Shown here one piece after another: positions 56,041-62,925 of a DNA stretch of 64,000 bases. The DNA is from Campylobacterales bacterium (lineage in GTDB: Bacteria; Campylobacterota; Campylobacteria; Campylobacterales; Sulfurimonadaceae): NCBI GenBank assembly GCA_016938175.1, contig JAFGVE010000037.1, forward strand, positions 1 through 64,000, given 5' to 3'. The position numbers and the translations under genes are program-made. Below the pieces are notes generated by a model, which was not told where the DNA came from, ran no database searches, and was given only the letters and a program-made list of their open reading frames with translations. Positions within the stretch are counted from its first letter, which is position 1. Each line of letters opens with the position of its first letter.

Positions 56041-57252
56041 TTAAAATCTATACCCTACACCAGCAGAAACAAGTAGTACGTTTGAGTTTGAAAAAGTCCC
56101 ATTAATACCATTAATATTCGCTGCAGCAGCGTCAATTGTTCTATCCTCTTTCATTGAGTAAAGAGCAGAGAGTCCCACATCTAAGTTTTCATCTACTTTA
56201 AAACGTGCACCAAGTGAAACTGACTGCGCATTACTTCCTGGAGATTCAAATCCTAAAGTATTGTCAGGTATAGCTGTTTGATCATATACATAACCAGCCA
56301 TAAGTGTTAGGGCATCCAGCTCTTGTGTAACACCTACACGATAAGCATTTGTGTCTTCCCAGTTTTTCGGAATAGCTGTACCAAACACAGCTTCTATTAC
56401 AGGATTAGTATATTCAAAATCTAAATTCGAATACGCAGACCAATAGGTTTTTTCATATACAAATTCGATAGTCGTTTTCGATGGTAAAGTATATGCAATA
56501 GCAGCATTAAAAGTCGCAGGAAGAGGAATACTTACACTTGCATCATATGATCCAGCAATTGCTGGATTTGGATGTACAATATCAGCCGTTCCAACTTCTG
56601 ATAAGTTCACATTAGAACGATATGTTAGACCTATCTGCCAATCTTCATTTGGATGGTATGCCAAAGCAAGGTTATAGCCAAAATCTAATGAACTACCTGA
56701 CATATCTACAGAGGCAACATTTGGAACTGGTACAAATTTTACTATTCCAGACGAGTGCACTGCTCTAAAACCAAAAGCAACACTTACAGTGTTACTAACT
56801 TGAAACGCAACCGTTGGGTTTATTTCTACTACTTCTAGAGTAAACTCTTTTGCTCTTAAAATTGCAGGAGAATCTTTCCAAGTTCGTGAAAGTCCTCCAG
56901 GAACAACTATACTTAAACCAACTCTTGTGCCACTCTCCCCAAGTTTTGGAGACACATAGTGAAATGATGGTAACAAGAACTGCTGTTCATCAGCATTAAT
57001 TGAAGATGTACTGCCTGTTGCAGTATACTCTGTAGCCGAAGTTCCAACATACATTAAATTTGCTTCCATATGATTTTTATCATCCATAAAAACCATATTC
57101 GCTGGATTATCATAAGCCGCATCTGCACTACTTGTATGTGCTATATTTGCACCACTAAGTGCAACAGAATTTGTAGAAGTTTCAGGAATTTTATATCCTG
57201 CTGACATAAGCAAAGAACTTGCCACTAAAGAACCTAAAACGATTTTTTTCAT
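56041..57252 (-). CDS. FadL/OmpP1/TodX-type outer membrane transporter
   Basis: The 403-aa product has a signal peptide (MKKIVLGSLVASSLLMSAGY) and the FadL-family start TNSVALSGANIAHTSSADAAYDNPANMVFM, where NPA is diagnostic. Alternating strands and the C-terminal phenylalanine (VSAGVGYRF) complete a beta-barrel. Relatives carry hydrophobic compounds such as long-chain fatty acids or aromatics across the outer membrane. The substrate here is unknown. It ends 8 bases before the AAA gene. Confidence 0.9.
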   Translation of the reverse strand: MKKIVLGSLVASSLLMSAGYKIPETSTNSVALSGANIAHTSSADAAYDNPANMVFMDDKNHMEANLMYVGTSATEYTATGSTSSINADEQQFLLPSFHYVSPKLGESGTRVGLSIVVPGGLSRTWKDSPAILRAKEFTLEVVEINPTVAFQVSNTVSVAFGFRAVHSSGIVKFVPVPNVASVDMSGSSLDFGYNLALAYHPNEDWQIGLTYRSNVNLSEVGTADIVHPNPAIAGSYDASVSIPLPATFNAAIAYTLPSKTTIEFVYEKTYWSAYSNLDFEYTNPVIEAVFGTAIPKNWEDTNAYRVGVTQELDALTLMAGYVYDQTAIPDNTLGFESPGSNAQSVSLGARFKVDENLDVGLSALYSMKEDRTIDAAAANINGINGTFSNSNVLLVSAGVGYRF

Positions 57253-57300
57253 ATATTCACCCTTTTTTAATATATATTTTTGATACTACACAAATGTAGC

Positions 57301-58197
57301 TTAATTTGCAAAACTGTACAGTAGTGCAATTTCATCTTTCCATATAGTCTCGTCTATTGTTTCTAAGACCAAAGGAATATCATCCATTCTCTCATCTTGC
57401 ATAATGAATTTAAAAGCATCCAAGCCTATCTCACCTTTACCCAAAGAGTGATGTCTATCAACATGACTTCCAAGAGGTGGTTTTGAATCATTTAAATGCA
57501 TTCCCATTAAATATTTAAAACCAACTATTTTTTCAAAATCATTCCATGTTGCATCATAAGTCTCACGTGTTCTAATATCATAACCTGCTGTAAACATATG
57601 ACATGTATCTATACAAACACCCACACGAGACTTGTCTTCCACTTTATCTATAATGTGTGCCAAATGCTCAAAACGCCATCCAAGATTACTTCCTTGTCCT
57701 GCTGTATTTTCCAAAACTGCACTCACACCCTCTGTCTTATCCAAAGCGATATTAATTGACTCAGCGATAACATCAAGACACTTGTCTTCAATTGGCTTCA
57801 TAATTTCAAGATTCTCTTTATCTTTTTTAGAAATCTTTTCAAGATGACTCCCTGGATGAAAATTGAGTCTATCAAGTCCAAGTTGCGCACAACGCTCTAG
57901 CTCATCTATAAACGCCGTTCTACTTTTTTCAAGCTTATCAACTTCTGGATGTCCTAAATTTATCAAATAAGAGTCATGTGGCAAAACATGTTTTGGGAGA
58001 ATTCCACTTGCTTCAAGCATAGATTTAAACTTATCAATAGTTTCAGTGTCTAAATCTTTTGCTACCCACTGACGCTGGTTTTTAGTAAAAAGTGCAAAAG
58101 CTTTTGCTCCAATTTCTTGCGCATGTGTTATAGCATTATAAACGCCACCGCTTGCAGATGTATGTGCTCCAATAAATTTGTTAGATGCCACGTTCAA
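57301..58197 (-). CDS. nfo: Endonuclease IV (AP endonuclease)
   Basis: Nfo cuts DNA at abasic sites in base excision repair. The 298-aa TIM-barrel protein has [16 protein letters not shown] at the start, [76 protein letters not shown], and the end LETID. The metal ligands (His, Glu, Asp) are in these motifs. It is the last gene before the FadL gene. Confidence 0.97.
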   Translation of the reverse strand: MNVASNKFIGAHTSASGGVYNAITHAQEIGAKAFALFTKNQRQWVAKDLDTETIDKFKSMLEASGILPKHVLPHDSYLINLGHPEVDKLEKSRTAFIDELERCAQLGLDRLNFHPGSHLEKISKKDKENLEIMKPIEDKCLDVIAESINIALDKTEGVSAVLENTAGQGSNLGWRFEHLAHIIDKVEDKSRVGVCIDTCHMFTAGYDIRTRETYDATWNDFEKIVGFKYLMGMHLNDSKPPLGSHVDRHHSLGKGEIGLDAFKFIMQDERMDDIPLVLETIDETIWKDEIALLYSFAN

Positions 58198-58266
58198 CTC
58201 TCCTTGATATGTAAAATAAAACGAATATTACAAAGATAGTAATAAATGAGGGGTTAAATGAGTAGT

Positions 58267-58288
58267 TATCACGCCCAAAGGCGTGATA
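58267..58288. terminator. Hairpin between fqrB and nfo
   Basis: A perfect 9-bp stem (tatcacgcc / ggcgtgata, loop caaa) lies just after the fqrB stop on the minus strand. The run of T after it is short, so it may be a weak terminator or an mRNA-stabilising hairpin. Confidence 0.5.
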
Positions 58289-58297
58289 GAAGAAAAA

Positions 58298-59311
58298 TTA
58301 CTTAAGTTTTGAAGCTATACTTTTTACAGCATCACTTGCATGATTAAACGCGAGTGCAATACTTCCTTGGTCAGTTACAACATCACCAATTGTATAAAGA
58401 CCTTCTACGTTTGTTTCAAAAGTCTCTGGGTTATACACAGGCACATCCCACTCACCAGTTTGAACACCAGAGTTAACTAGGATATCTTTTGGAGTTGTTC
58501 CACCAAGTGCATATACAGCTCTGTCATACTCACCAGTTGAACCATCAGTAAAGTTTACTTGTATTTTACCTGTAGGAGATACTTCTAAACTCTCAACATC
58601 AACACCCATTTTATTACAAATTTTACCATTGTCTAGGTATTTATAACACATTTCAGTGTTAATTGGGTTCATTCTTTTGATTTCAGCTTGGCGATAGTTA
58701 AGTGTAACAACACAATCTTCCATGCCTTCCATTTCAACTAAACCATAAGCATACTCACCAGCAGTATCACCACCACCAACTACCATTACGTGCTCACCAT
58801 TTTGTACTTTTGAAAGATTAAAGTTTAATACTTCTTTTAACTCTTTAGGGAATTTATATTTAGGCTTGTTAGGTTTACCCATACGACCTACTGAAAGAAT
58901 TACATTTTTTGCTTTCATAGATTCTAGAGCTTCGGCTACACCATCTTGACCATAAACAATAGTAAATAGACCATCTTCACCTTTTTCAACTCTCATAATT
59001 TCATGATTGTATTCAAATCTCTCAAGTACGCCTGCATCAGATAATTTTTTATCCATTTGCTCAATGTATTCTTCTTTTGAACACTCTTCAAAAGTTACAT
59101 TACCTGTAAATTCAAACTTGATTCCCATCCAGTCTTTATCAACTCTTTTACCTTTTTTGTAAAACTTGTGAATCATATCATTATGGTGTGGAGCTTTATC
59201 GATAACAACAATATTCTCAATACCAGCTAATTTTGCCTCTATTGCAGAAGCCATACCACCAGGTCCAGCACCAATTATCGCGATGTCTACTATTTTATTG
59301 TCTTGAATCAT
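58298..59311 (-). CDS. fqrB: FqrB-like flavodoxin:quinone reductase (FAD/NAD(P) oxidoreductase)
   Basis: The 337-aa product has two dinucleotide-binding folds: IIGAGPGGMASAIEAKLAG near 14 and [22 protein letters not shown] near 175. It also has a C-terminal LYTIGDVVTDQGSIALAFNHA. It lacks the CxxC of thioredoxin reductase. It resembles the H. pylori HP1164 and C. jejuni Cj0559 proteins, which move electrons between flavodoxin and NADPH (or quinone). This fits the missing NuoE/NuoF module. The name rests on homology recalled from memory. Confidence 0.82.
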   Translation of the reverse strand: MIQDNKIVDIAIIGAGPGGMASAIEAKLAGIENIVVIDKAPHHNDMIHKFYKKGKRVDKDWMGIKFEFTGNVTFEECSKEEYIEQMDKKLSDAGVLERFEYNHEIMRVEKGEDGLFTIVYGQDGVAEALESMKAKNVILSVGRMGKPNKPKYKFPKELKEVLNFNLSKVQNGEHVMVVGGGDTAGEYAYGLVEMEGMEDCVVTLNYRQAEIKRMNPINTEMCYKYLDNGKICNKMGVDVESLEVSPTGKIQVNFTDGSTGEYDRAVYALGGTTPKDILVNSGVQTGEWDVPVYNPETFETNVEGLYTIGDVVTDQGSIALAFNHASDAVKSIASKLK

Positions 59312-59362
59312 TCTGTATCCTTATTATCAAATTTATCAATGTAATATCGTGAAGGCTTTATT

Positions 59363-59383
59363 GAAAACAACTCGTGTGTTTTC
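59363..59383. promoter_or_regulatory. Perfect 21-bp dyad in the fqrB 5' leader
   Basis: GAAAACA and TGTTTTC arms (7 bp) flank a 7-bp spacer, about 40-60 bases downstream of the fqrB -10 box. It could be an operator or an RNA hairpin. I cannot link it to a known regulator. Confidence 0.45.
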
Positions 59384-59420
59384 GATACGTTATCCACATT
59401 CCAAGATATAAATTTGCGAA

Positions 59421-59426
59421 ATTATA
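59421..59426 (-). promoter_or_regulatory. -10 box for fqrB
   Basis: TATAAT on the minus strand lies about 110 bases before the fqrB ATG, leaving a leader of about 100 nt. An AAGGATA site precedes the ATG. Confidence 0.45.
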
Positions 59427-59493
59427 GTGTATTTCACAAAATATTTCTATTTATATTCAGTTAATTGTTCAGATTAATGTGTATTTAAATAAC

Positions 59494-59958
59494 TCAATTA
59501 TCACGAATTTTTATCAATATTGCATTTTTTTTGTCTTTAAAAAAAATACCTCTATTGCCCACTATATAGTCTATATTGACATTTTCTGTTTCTATTTTTT
59601 GACTAAAACCATCATTCAAATATTTTATGTTTTTCGCATTTAAAATAGGTTTTCCAAGTATTACGTTTTGTAACAAATCATCTGGATAATGGGAAGTAAA
59701 ATACTTCTCATTGAAGATTTTTTTACGTACACATCCTTGGGAAGTACAAATAAAGTTACCAATCTCTACTTTAAAAAGTGATTTTCCAGCACTAAAAAGC
59801 TCTAATTCAACATCATTAGCACTGCTTCTAATATAACCTAAGTCAGAATATTTAAACTCTTTAGTTTTTAGAGTAATAATTTTCGTTTGTGTAATCTCAT
59901 AATGCTTACTACTACAACCAAAAAGAAAAAAAATTAAAAGAATGATTGGATATTTCAT
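59494..59958 (-). CDS. Small lipoprotein of unknown function
   Basis: The 154-aa product begins with a lipoprotein signal and lipobox (MKYPIILLIFFLFGCSSKHYE), so cysteine 15 should be lipidated. The rest is a mixed, partly beta domain with CTSQGC near 71-76. No family was recognised. It has no Shine-Dalgarno sequence, and a TATAAT box ends six bases before its ATG, so its mRNA is probably leaderless. It is isolated, with gaps of 182 bases on both sides. Confidence 0.8.
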   Translation of the reverse strand: MKYPIILLIFFLFGCSSKHYEITQTKIITLKTKEFKYSDLGYIRSSANDVELELFSAGKSLFKVEIGNFICTSQGCVRKKIFNEKYFTSHYPDDLLQNVILGKPILNAKNIKYLNDGFSQKIETENVNIDYIVGNRGIFFKDKKNAILIKIRDN

Positions 59959-59964
59959 AGTGCA

Positions 59965-59970
59965 ATTATA
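59965..59970 (-). promoter_or_regulatory. -10 box of the lipoprotein gene, six bases from the ATG
   Basis: TATAAT on the minus strand is followed by exactly six bases (tgcact) and then the ATG at 59958. The arrangement is the same as at miaA and implies a leaderless mRNA. Confidence 0.55.
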
Positions 59971-60104
59971 GTCGTTATTCTATTTATATTTTTTTACTCT
60001 CAAATCACCTCAATATTATAAAAATTTTCGAATAAAAAAAGTCCACAAAATAGGCCTATATTAGAGCTTAAAAAAGTTTTTTCTGCAAAGTAAAAAATTG
60101 GATG

Positions 60105-60110
60105 TATGAT
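60105..60110 (+). promoter_or_regulatory. -10 box for the DUF2156 gene
   Basis: TATGAT lies 31 bases before the ATG at 60141, followed by an AGAGGAAA ribosome-binding site. The 182-base gap before it is A/T-rich and holds no gene. Confidence 0.4.
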
Positions 60111-60140
60111 TTCATTACAAAATTAATTTAGAGGAAATTT

Positions 60141-61121
60141 ATGGCAAATCTACAAGTGGGCGACATCAGTTTACAACCGTTCACACTCGACTCAAAAGAG
60201 CTTCTTGAGAAGCATTTAGAAAAAATGGAAATAGATATAAGTGACTACACATTTGCAGCTAACTACATTTGGCTTGCAAACAGTAGTGGCTTTTACACAA
60301 TTATAAACAAATGTTTTTGTCTCTTTGCAATGAGCGGAGGAGAGCTTACTATGCTCTTACCACCTATTGGAAAAACAAAAAATGTTATTAACGCAATGGT
60401 TGAATGTTTTTCAATTATGAATGCAAATAATTCTTCACCATATTATGCACGTATTGACTATGTACAAGGTGCAATGGTTGAGGAATTTGCCCAAACTGTA
60501 GATGATGCGCAAAGCATGTTTGTTATGATGGATAATTATATTGTCGAGAAAAAACTTGTAGATTATGTATATGAAGTTGATGCACTCATTAATCTTAGAG
60601 GAAATAGCTACCATACAAAACGTACTGAGATTAACAAGTTTACAAAATCCTATCCAAATCATAGAATTGAAGTTCTCGAAGTAGAAAAGCATAAAGATGA
60701 AATTCTGCATCTATTCAATAAATGGGTTGCAGACAGAGTCAAGTATATGCCTAAAGAAGAAGCTGATGCATTTTTAGAAGGTATTCACCAAGAAAAATAT
60801 GCCGTAAAACATATGCTCAAACACTACGAGAGACTTGGACTCATCGGTCTTGTTATATACATTGATGAAGAACTCAAAGGATTCACTGTTGGAGAGTGTA
60901 TCAGTATTGATACTGCAAGTGTAATAATTGAAAAAACGGACTTTGAAGTACTTGGCTGTGCTCAGTTTATATTTAGAGAGTTTTCTAAAATGCTCAAAGA
61001 ACACTTTAATATCACCTATATAAATGTAGGAGATGACATGGGATTTGAAAACCTGAGAAAGGTAAAAATGTCTTATCGACCATATAAATTAGTTCCAAAA
61101 TATACTATTTACCAAAAATGA
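60141..61121 (+). CDS. DUF2156 protein (LPG-synthase C-terminal-like)
   Basis: The 326-aa product matches the DUF2156 layout of two GNAT-like folds. It has the family's LSLEDKELLEKHL-type start (seen as LDSKELLEKHLEK), the mid stretch, and the C-terminal YINVGDDMGFENLRKVKMSYRPYKLV, which is the family hallmark. In MprF, this domain transfers lysine or alanine from tRNA to phosphatidylglycerol. Here it is soluble with no membrane part. It leads a coupled set with GNAT and membrane genes. The substrate is not known. Confidence 0.88.
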   Translation: MANLQVGDISLQPFTLDSKELLEKHLEKMEIDISDYTFAANYIWLANSSGFYTIINKCFCLFAMSGGELTMLLPPIGKTKNVINAMVECFSIMNANNSSPYYARIDYVQGAMVEEFAQTVDDAQSMFVMMDNYIVEKKLVDYVYEVDALINLRGNSYHTKRTEINKFTKSYPNHRIEVLEVEKHKDEILHLFNKWVADRVKYMPKEEADAFLEGIHQEKYAVKHMLKHYERLGLIGLVIYIDEELKGFTVGECISIDTASVIIEKTDFEVLGCAQFIFREFSKMLKEHFNITYINVGDDMGFENLRKVKMSYRPYKLVPKYTIYQK

Positions 61122-61558
61122 CCATAGAGCTTGCACAGCTCTATGATTGCAAAGAGCTAAACCATTTTGAAAAAAAGCTATTTTCGGCAGAAAACTTCCC
61201 TCTTTCATATGGGTCTTTTTATTACCATATTCAAAATAATCTTCTCTATGTCGCTAAAATTAGAGGAGTTATAGTTGGCTATATCTTAACACTTGTAAAA
61301 AGGAAAACTGCAAAAATATACTCTATTGGAGTATCAAAACTTTACAGAAAACGTAAGATATCAACTCAACTTTTGCAAAAAACACTTTTCAAACTTCAGT
61401 CACTTAATTTCCAAAAAGTTGTTTTAGAAGTGCGTGTTGATAACACGTCCGCTATACAATTTTATGAAAAAAATCATTTTAAGTCTTTAAAAACTATTCA
61501 CTCATTTTATCAAGATGGTTGTGATGCTTATTTCATGGAGAAGACTCTTGCCAATTAG
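61118..61558 (+). CDS. GNAT-family N-acetyltransferase (RimI-like)
   Basis: This 146-aa protein is a GNAT fold. The acetyl-CoA pyrophosphate loop is KLYRKRKISTQLLQ near 75-88 and the C-terminal hallmark is VRVDNTSAIQFYEKNHFKSL near 108-127. It overlaps the DUF2156 gene by four bases (ATGA) and is probably co-translated. RimI-like proteins acetylate peptide N-termini or small molecules. The substrate here is unknown. Confidence 0.88.
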   Translation: MTIELAQLYDCKELNHFEKKLFSAENFPLSYGSFYYHIQNNLLYVAKIRGVIVGYILTLVKRKTAKIYSIGVSKLYRKRKISTQLLQKTLFKLQSLNFQKVVLEVRVDNTSAIQFYEKNHFKSLKTIHSFYQDGCDAYFMEKTLAN

Positions 61559-62198
61559 ACACTATAAGTCACTCTTTAAAGAACTCAACAAAAGTCGACT
61601 TCTCAAGTTTCAAATAGTCGTTCTTTTTTTAACGACTTATATTGACTGGGTACTTATGCCATATGTTACAAAACTAGAAGGAACCTATCTACCTGTAATG
61701 ATTATAAGTTTTTATATGCTTTTAAGTGCAAGCGATGGTCTTATTCAACCTCTGTTTAAGAAAATAAAAATTTATCAAATTTATCTCTTTGTAATTCTTT
61801 TAGATATTGTACAAATTCTTAGCTATTCACTAGTAGAGGCAAGTATGATTTTATTTACCTATGTTATTCTGACAATCTTTACACTGCAAGCTATTACATT
61901 TGAGATATCTAGAATTCACACGATAGATTTTATGAAAGAATATATAGAGATAAAAGAGTATTTAATGCTTCGTTCTTTTATAGTTTCCAGTGCCATCATT
62001 GGTGGAGCTACAACAGCTATGCTTTTAGATTTTATAGATATTTCATTGAAAAGCATTCTTTATGGACTAGGTTTTTTGGGAGTAATCGCTGTAGTTATTG
62101 AGTATAGACTTTATAAGAAATTTAAAACTATTGTACAGACAGAAGATACAATTATAGAAAAACAAAAACATCTAATAAATGAAAAAATAAAAGTGTGA
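61548..62198 (+). CDS. Six-TM membrane protein of unknown function (MFS-half-like)
   Basis: The product has six hydrophobic segments. They start at about LLKFQIVVLFLTTYIDWVLMPYV, YLPVMIISFYMLLSASDGLI, IYQIYLFVILLDIVQILSYSL, ILFTYVILTIFTLQAITF, RSFIVSSAIIGGATTAMLLDFI and ILYGLGFLGVIAVVIEYRL. The size is like half of a major facilitator protein. The track starts at ATG 61515. I prefer TTG 61548, with GGAGAAG seven bases upstream, but ATG 61524 is also possible. It overlaps the GNAT gene. I do not recognise a family. Confidence 0.7.
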   Translation: MPIRHYKSLFKELNKSRLLKFQIVVLFLTTYIDWVLMPYVTKLEGTYLPVMIISFYMLLSASDGLIQPLFKKIKIYQIYLFVILLDIVQILSYSLVEASMILFTYVILTIFTLQAITFEISRIHTIDFMKEYIEIKEYLMLRSFIVSSAIIGGATTAMLLDFIDISLKSILYGLGFLGVIAVVIEYRLYKKFKTIVQTEDTIIEKQKHLINEKIKV

Positions 62199-62216
62199 TA
62201 ATATTTTGAATGTAGA

Positions 62217-62293
62217 TGGTGCGCCCGAAGGGATTCGAACCCCTGACCGCTGGTACCGCAAACCAGTGCTCTATCCAGCTGAGCTACGAACGC
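62217..62293 (-). tRNA. tRNA-Arg (anticodon GCG)
   Basis: A full tRNA cloverleaf can be drawn on the minus strand. The acceptor stem is GCGTTCG / CGGGCGC with an encoded ACCA end. The D-arm is GCTCAGCTGGATAGAGC (A20 present, as in tRNA-Arg). The anticodon stem is CTGGT / ACCAG with loop TTGCGGT, giving anticodon GCG, and the T-arm contains GGTTCGAATCCC. GCG reads CGC and CGU. Most bacteria use ACG (inosine) for these codons. Confidence 0.93.
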
Positions 62294-62359
62294 ACACCAT
62301 TCTCTTTTGAGAGGATGAAATTATAGCACCTATAACTTAGAATATTCTAAAAATAGACC

Positions 62360-62578
62360 CTATATTTCAATTTTGTCAATTAACTCCTGCATTTTTTTCT
62401 CTTGAGTATATAGGTCATGTACTTTACGGACATACCCTTGAAGTACTACTTTTAAATCATTGTTGCCCTCAGTATTAAAATCTTTTGCCATTTCTTTTGT
62501 TAAAAACTTTGCAAAATCATCTTCAACATCAACATCAAATCTGCGACCACCAATATGTAGACCTATTTTTTTACTCAT
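62360..62578 (-). CDS. ZapA-like cell division protein
   Basis: The 72-aa protein (MSKKIGLHIGGRRFDVDVEDDFAKFLTKEMAKDFNTEGNNDLKVVLQGYVRKVHDLYTQEKKMQELIDKIEI) has the ZapA layout of a short beta-rich head and a helical tail, but it is shorter than the usual 100 aa. ZapA bundles FtsZ filaments. It follows a ZapB-like coiled-coil gene by 5 bases, which supports the pair. The likeness is by pattern. Confidence 0.72.
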   Translation of the reverse strand: MSKKIGLHIGGRRFDVDVEDDFAKFLTKEMAKDFNTEGNNDLKVVLQGYVRKVHDLYTQEKKMQELIDKIEI

Positions 62579-62583
62579 TAAAT

Positions 62584-62811
62584 TTAACCTAGAATACTTT
62601 CTATTTTACTCACTATTTCTTCTATTTCTAAATCTTTTGTTGCGTTCTCTTCGGTCAATCTTTGTATCTCTTGATCTTTAATTTCACGTTCAGCTTTAAG
62701 TGTCATAAGCTCATTACGCAACTGCTCATTTTCGCCTTTCATAGTGTCATAGTGTTGTAATATTTGAGAAACTTTTTCATTGAGTATTTCTAAAGTAGTT
62801 TGATTATCCAT
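62584..62811 (-). CDS. ZapB-like small coiled-coil protein
   Basis: The 75-aa product is almost all coiled coil (LNEKVSQILQHYDTMKGENEQLRNELMTLKAEREIKDQEIQRLTEENATKDLEIEEIVSKIESILG), like ZapB, the FtsZ-ring partner of ZapA. It starts 5 bases before the ZapA-like gene and is divergent from metY. Coiled coils are easy to mistake, so the name is tentative. Confidence 0.7.
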   Translation of the reverse strand: MDNQTTLEILNEKVSQILQHYDTMKGENEQLRNELMTLKAEREIKDQEIQRLTEENATKDLEIEEIVSKIESILG

Positions 62812-62841
62812 AAAATTACCTTTATCTTTTTTCCTAATGAA

Positions 62842-62862
62842 ATACTATCATAATAATAGTAT
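62842..62862. promoter_or_regulatory. Perfect 21-bp dyad between the zap-like genes and metY
   Basis: ATACTAT and ATAGTAT arms (7 bp) flank a 7-bp spacer, with a T-N11-A core. It lies 28 bases upstream of the metY -10 box and just before the divergent zapB-like gene. An operator is plausible. The arrangement matches the lysR dyad in size and spacing. Confidence 0.45.
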
Positions 62863-62889
62863 ATAAAATAGGTATTATCTCTAGTTTGG

Positions 62890-62895
62890 TATAAT
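62890..62895 (+). promoter_or_regulatory. Extended -10 box for the metY-like gene
   Basis: TGGTATAAT (extended -10) lies 31 bases before the ATG at 62926. An ATAAGG ribosome-binding site lies at about 62911. Confidence 0.55.
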
Positions 62896-62925
62896 TTATC
62901 ACTATAGATAATAAGGTTTAAATAT

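Noticed and set aside
58298-59311. Thioredoxin reductase
   Set aside because: Both dinucleotide-binding folds are present, but the CxxC redox motif is absent, and a true trxB lies at 34.4 kb. The FqrB-type is a better fit.
60435-61004. Two minus-strand ORFs within the DUF2156 gene
   Set aside because: They are Phe/Tyr-rich shadow frames of the plus-strand gene and have no start signals.
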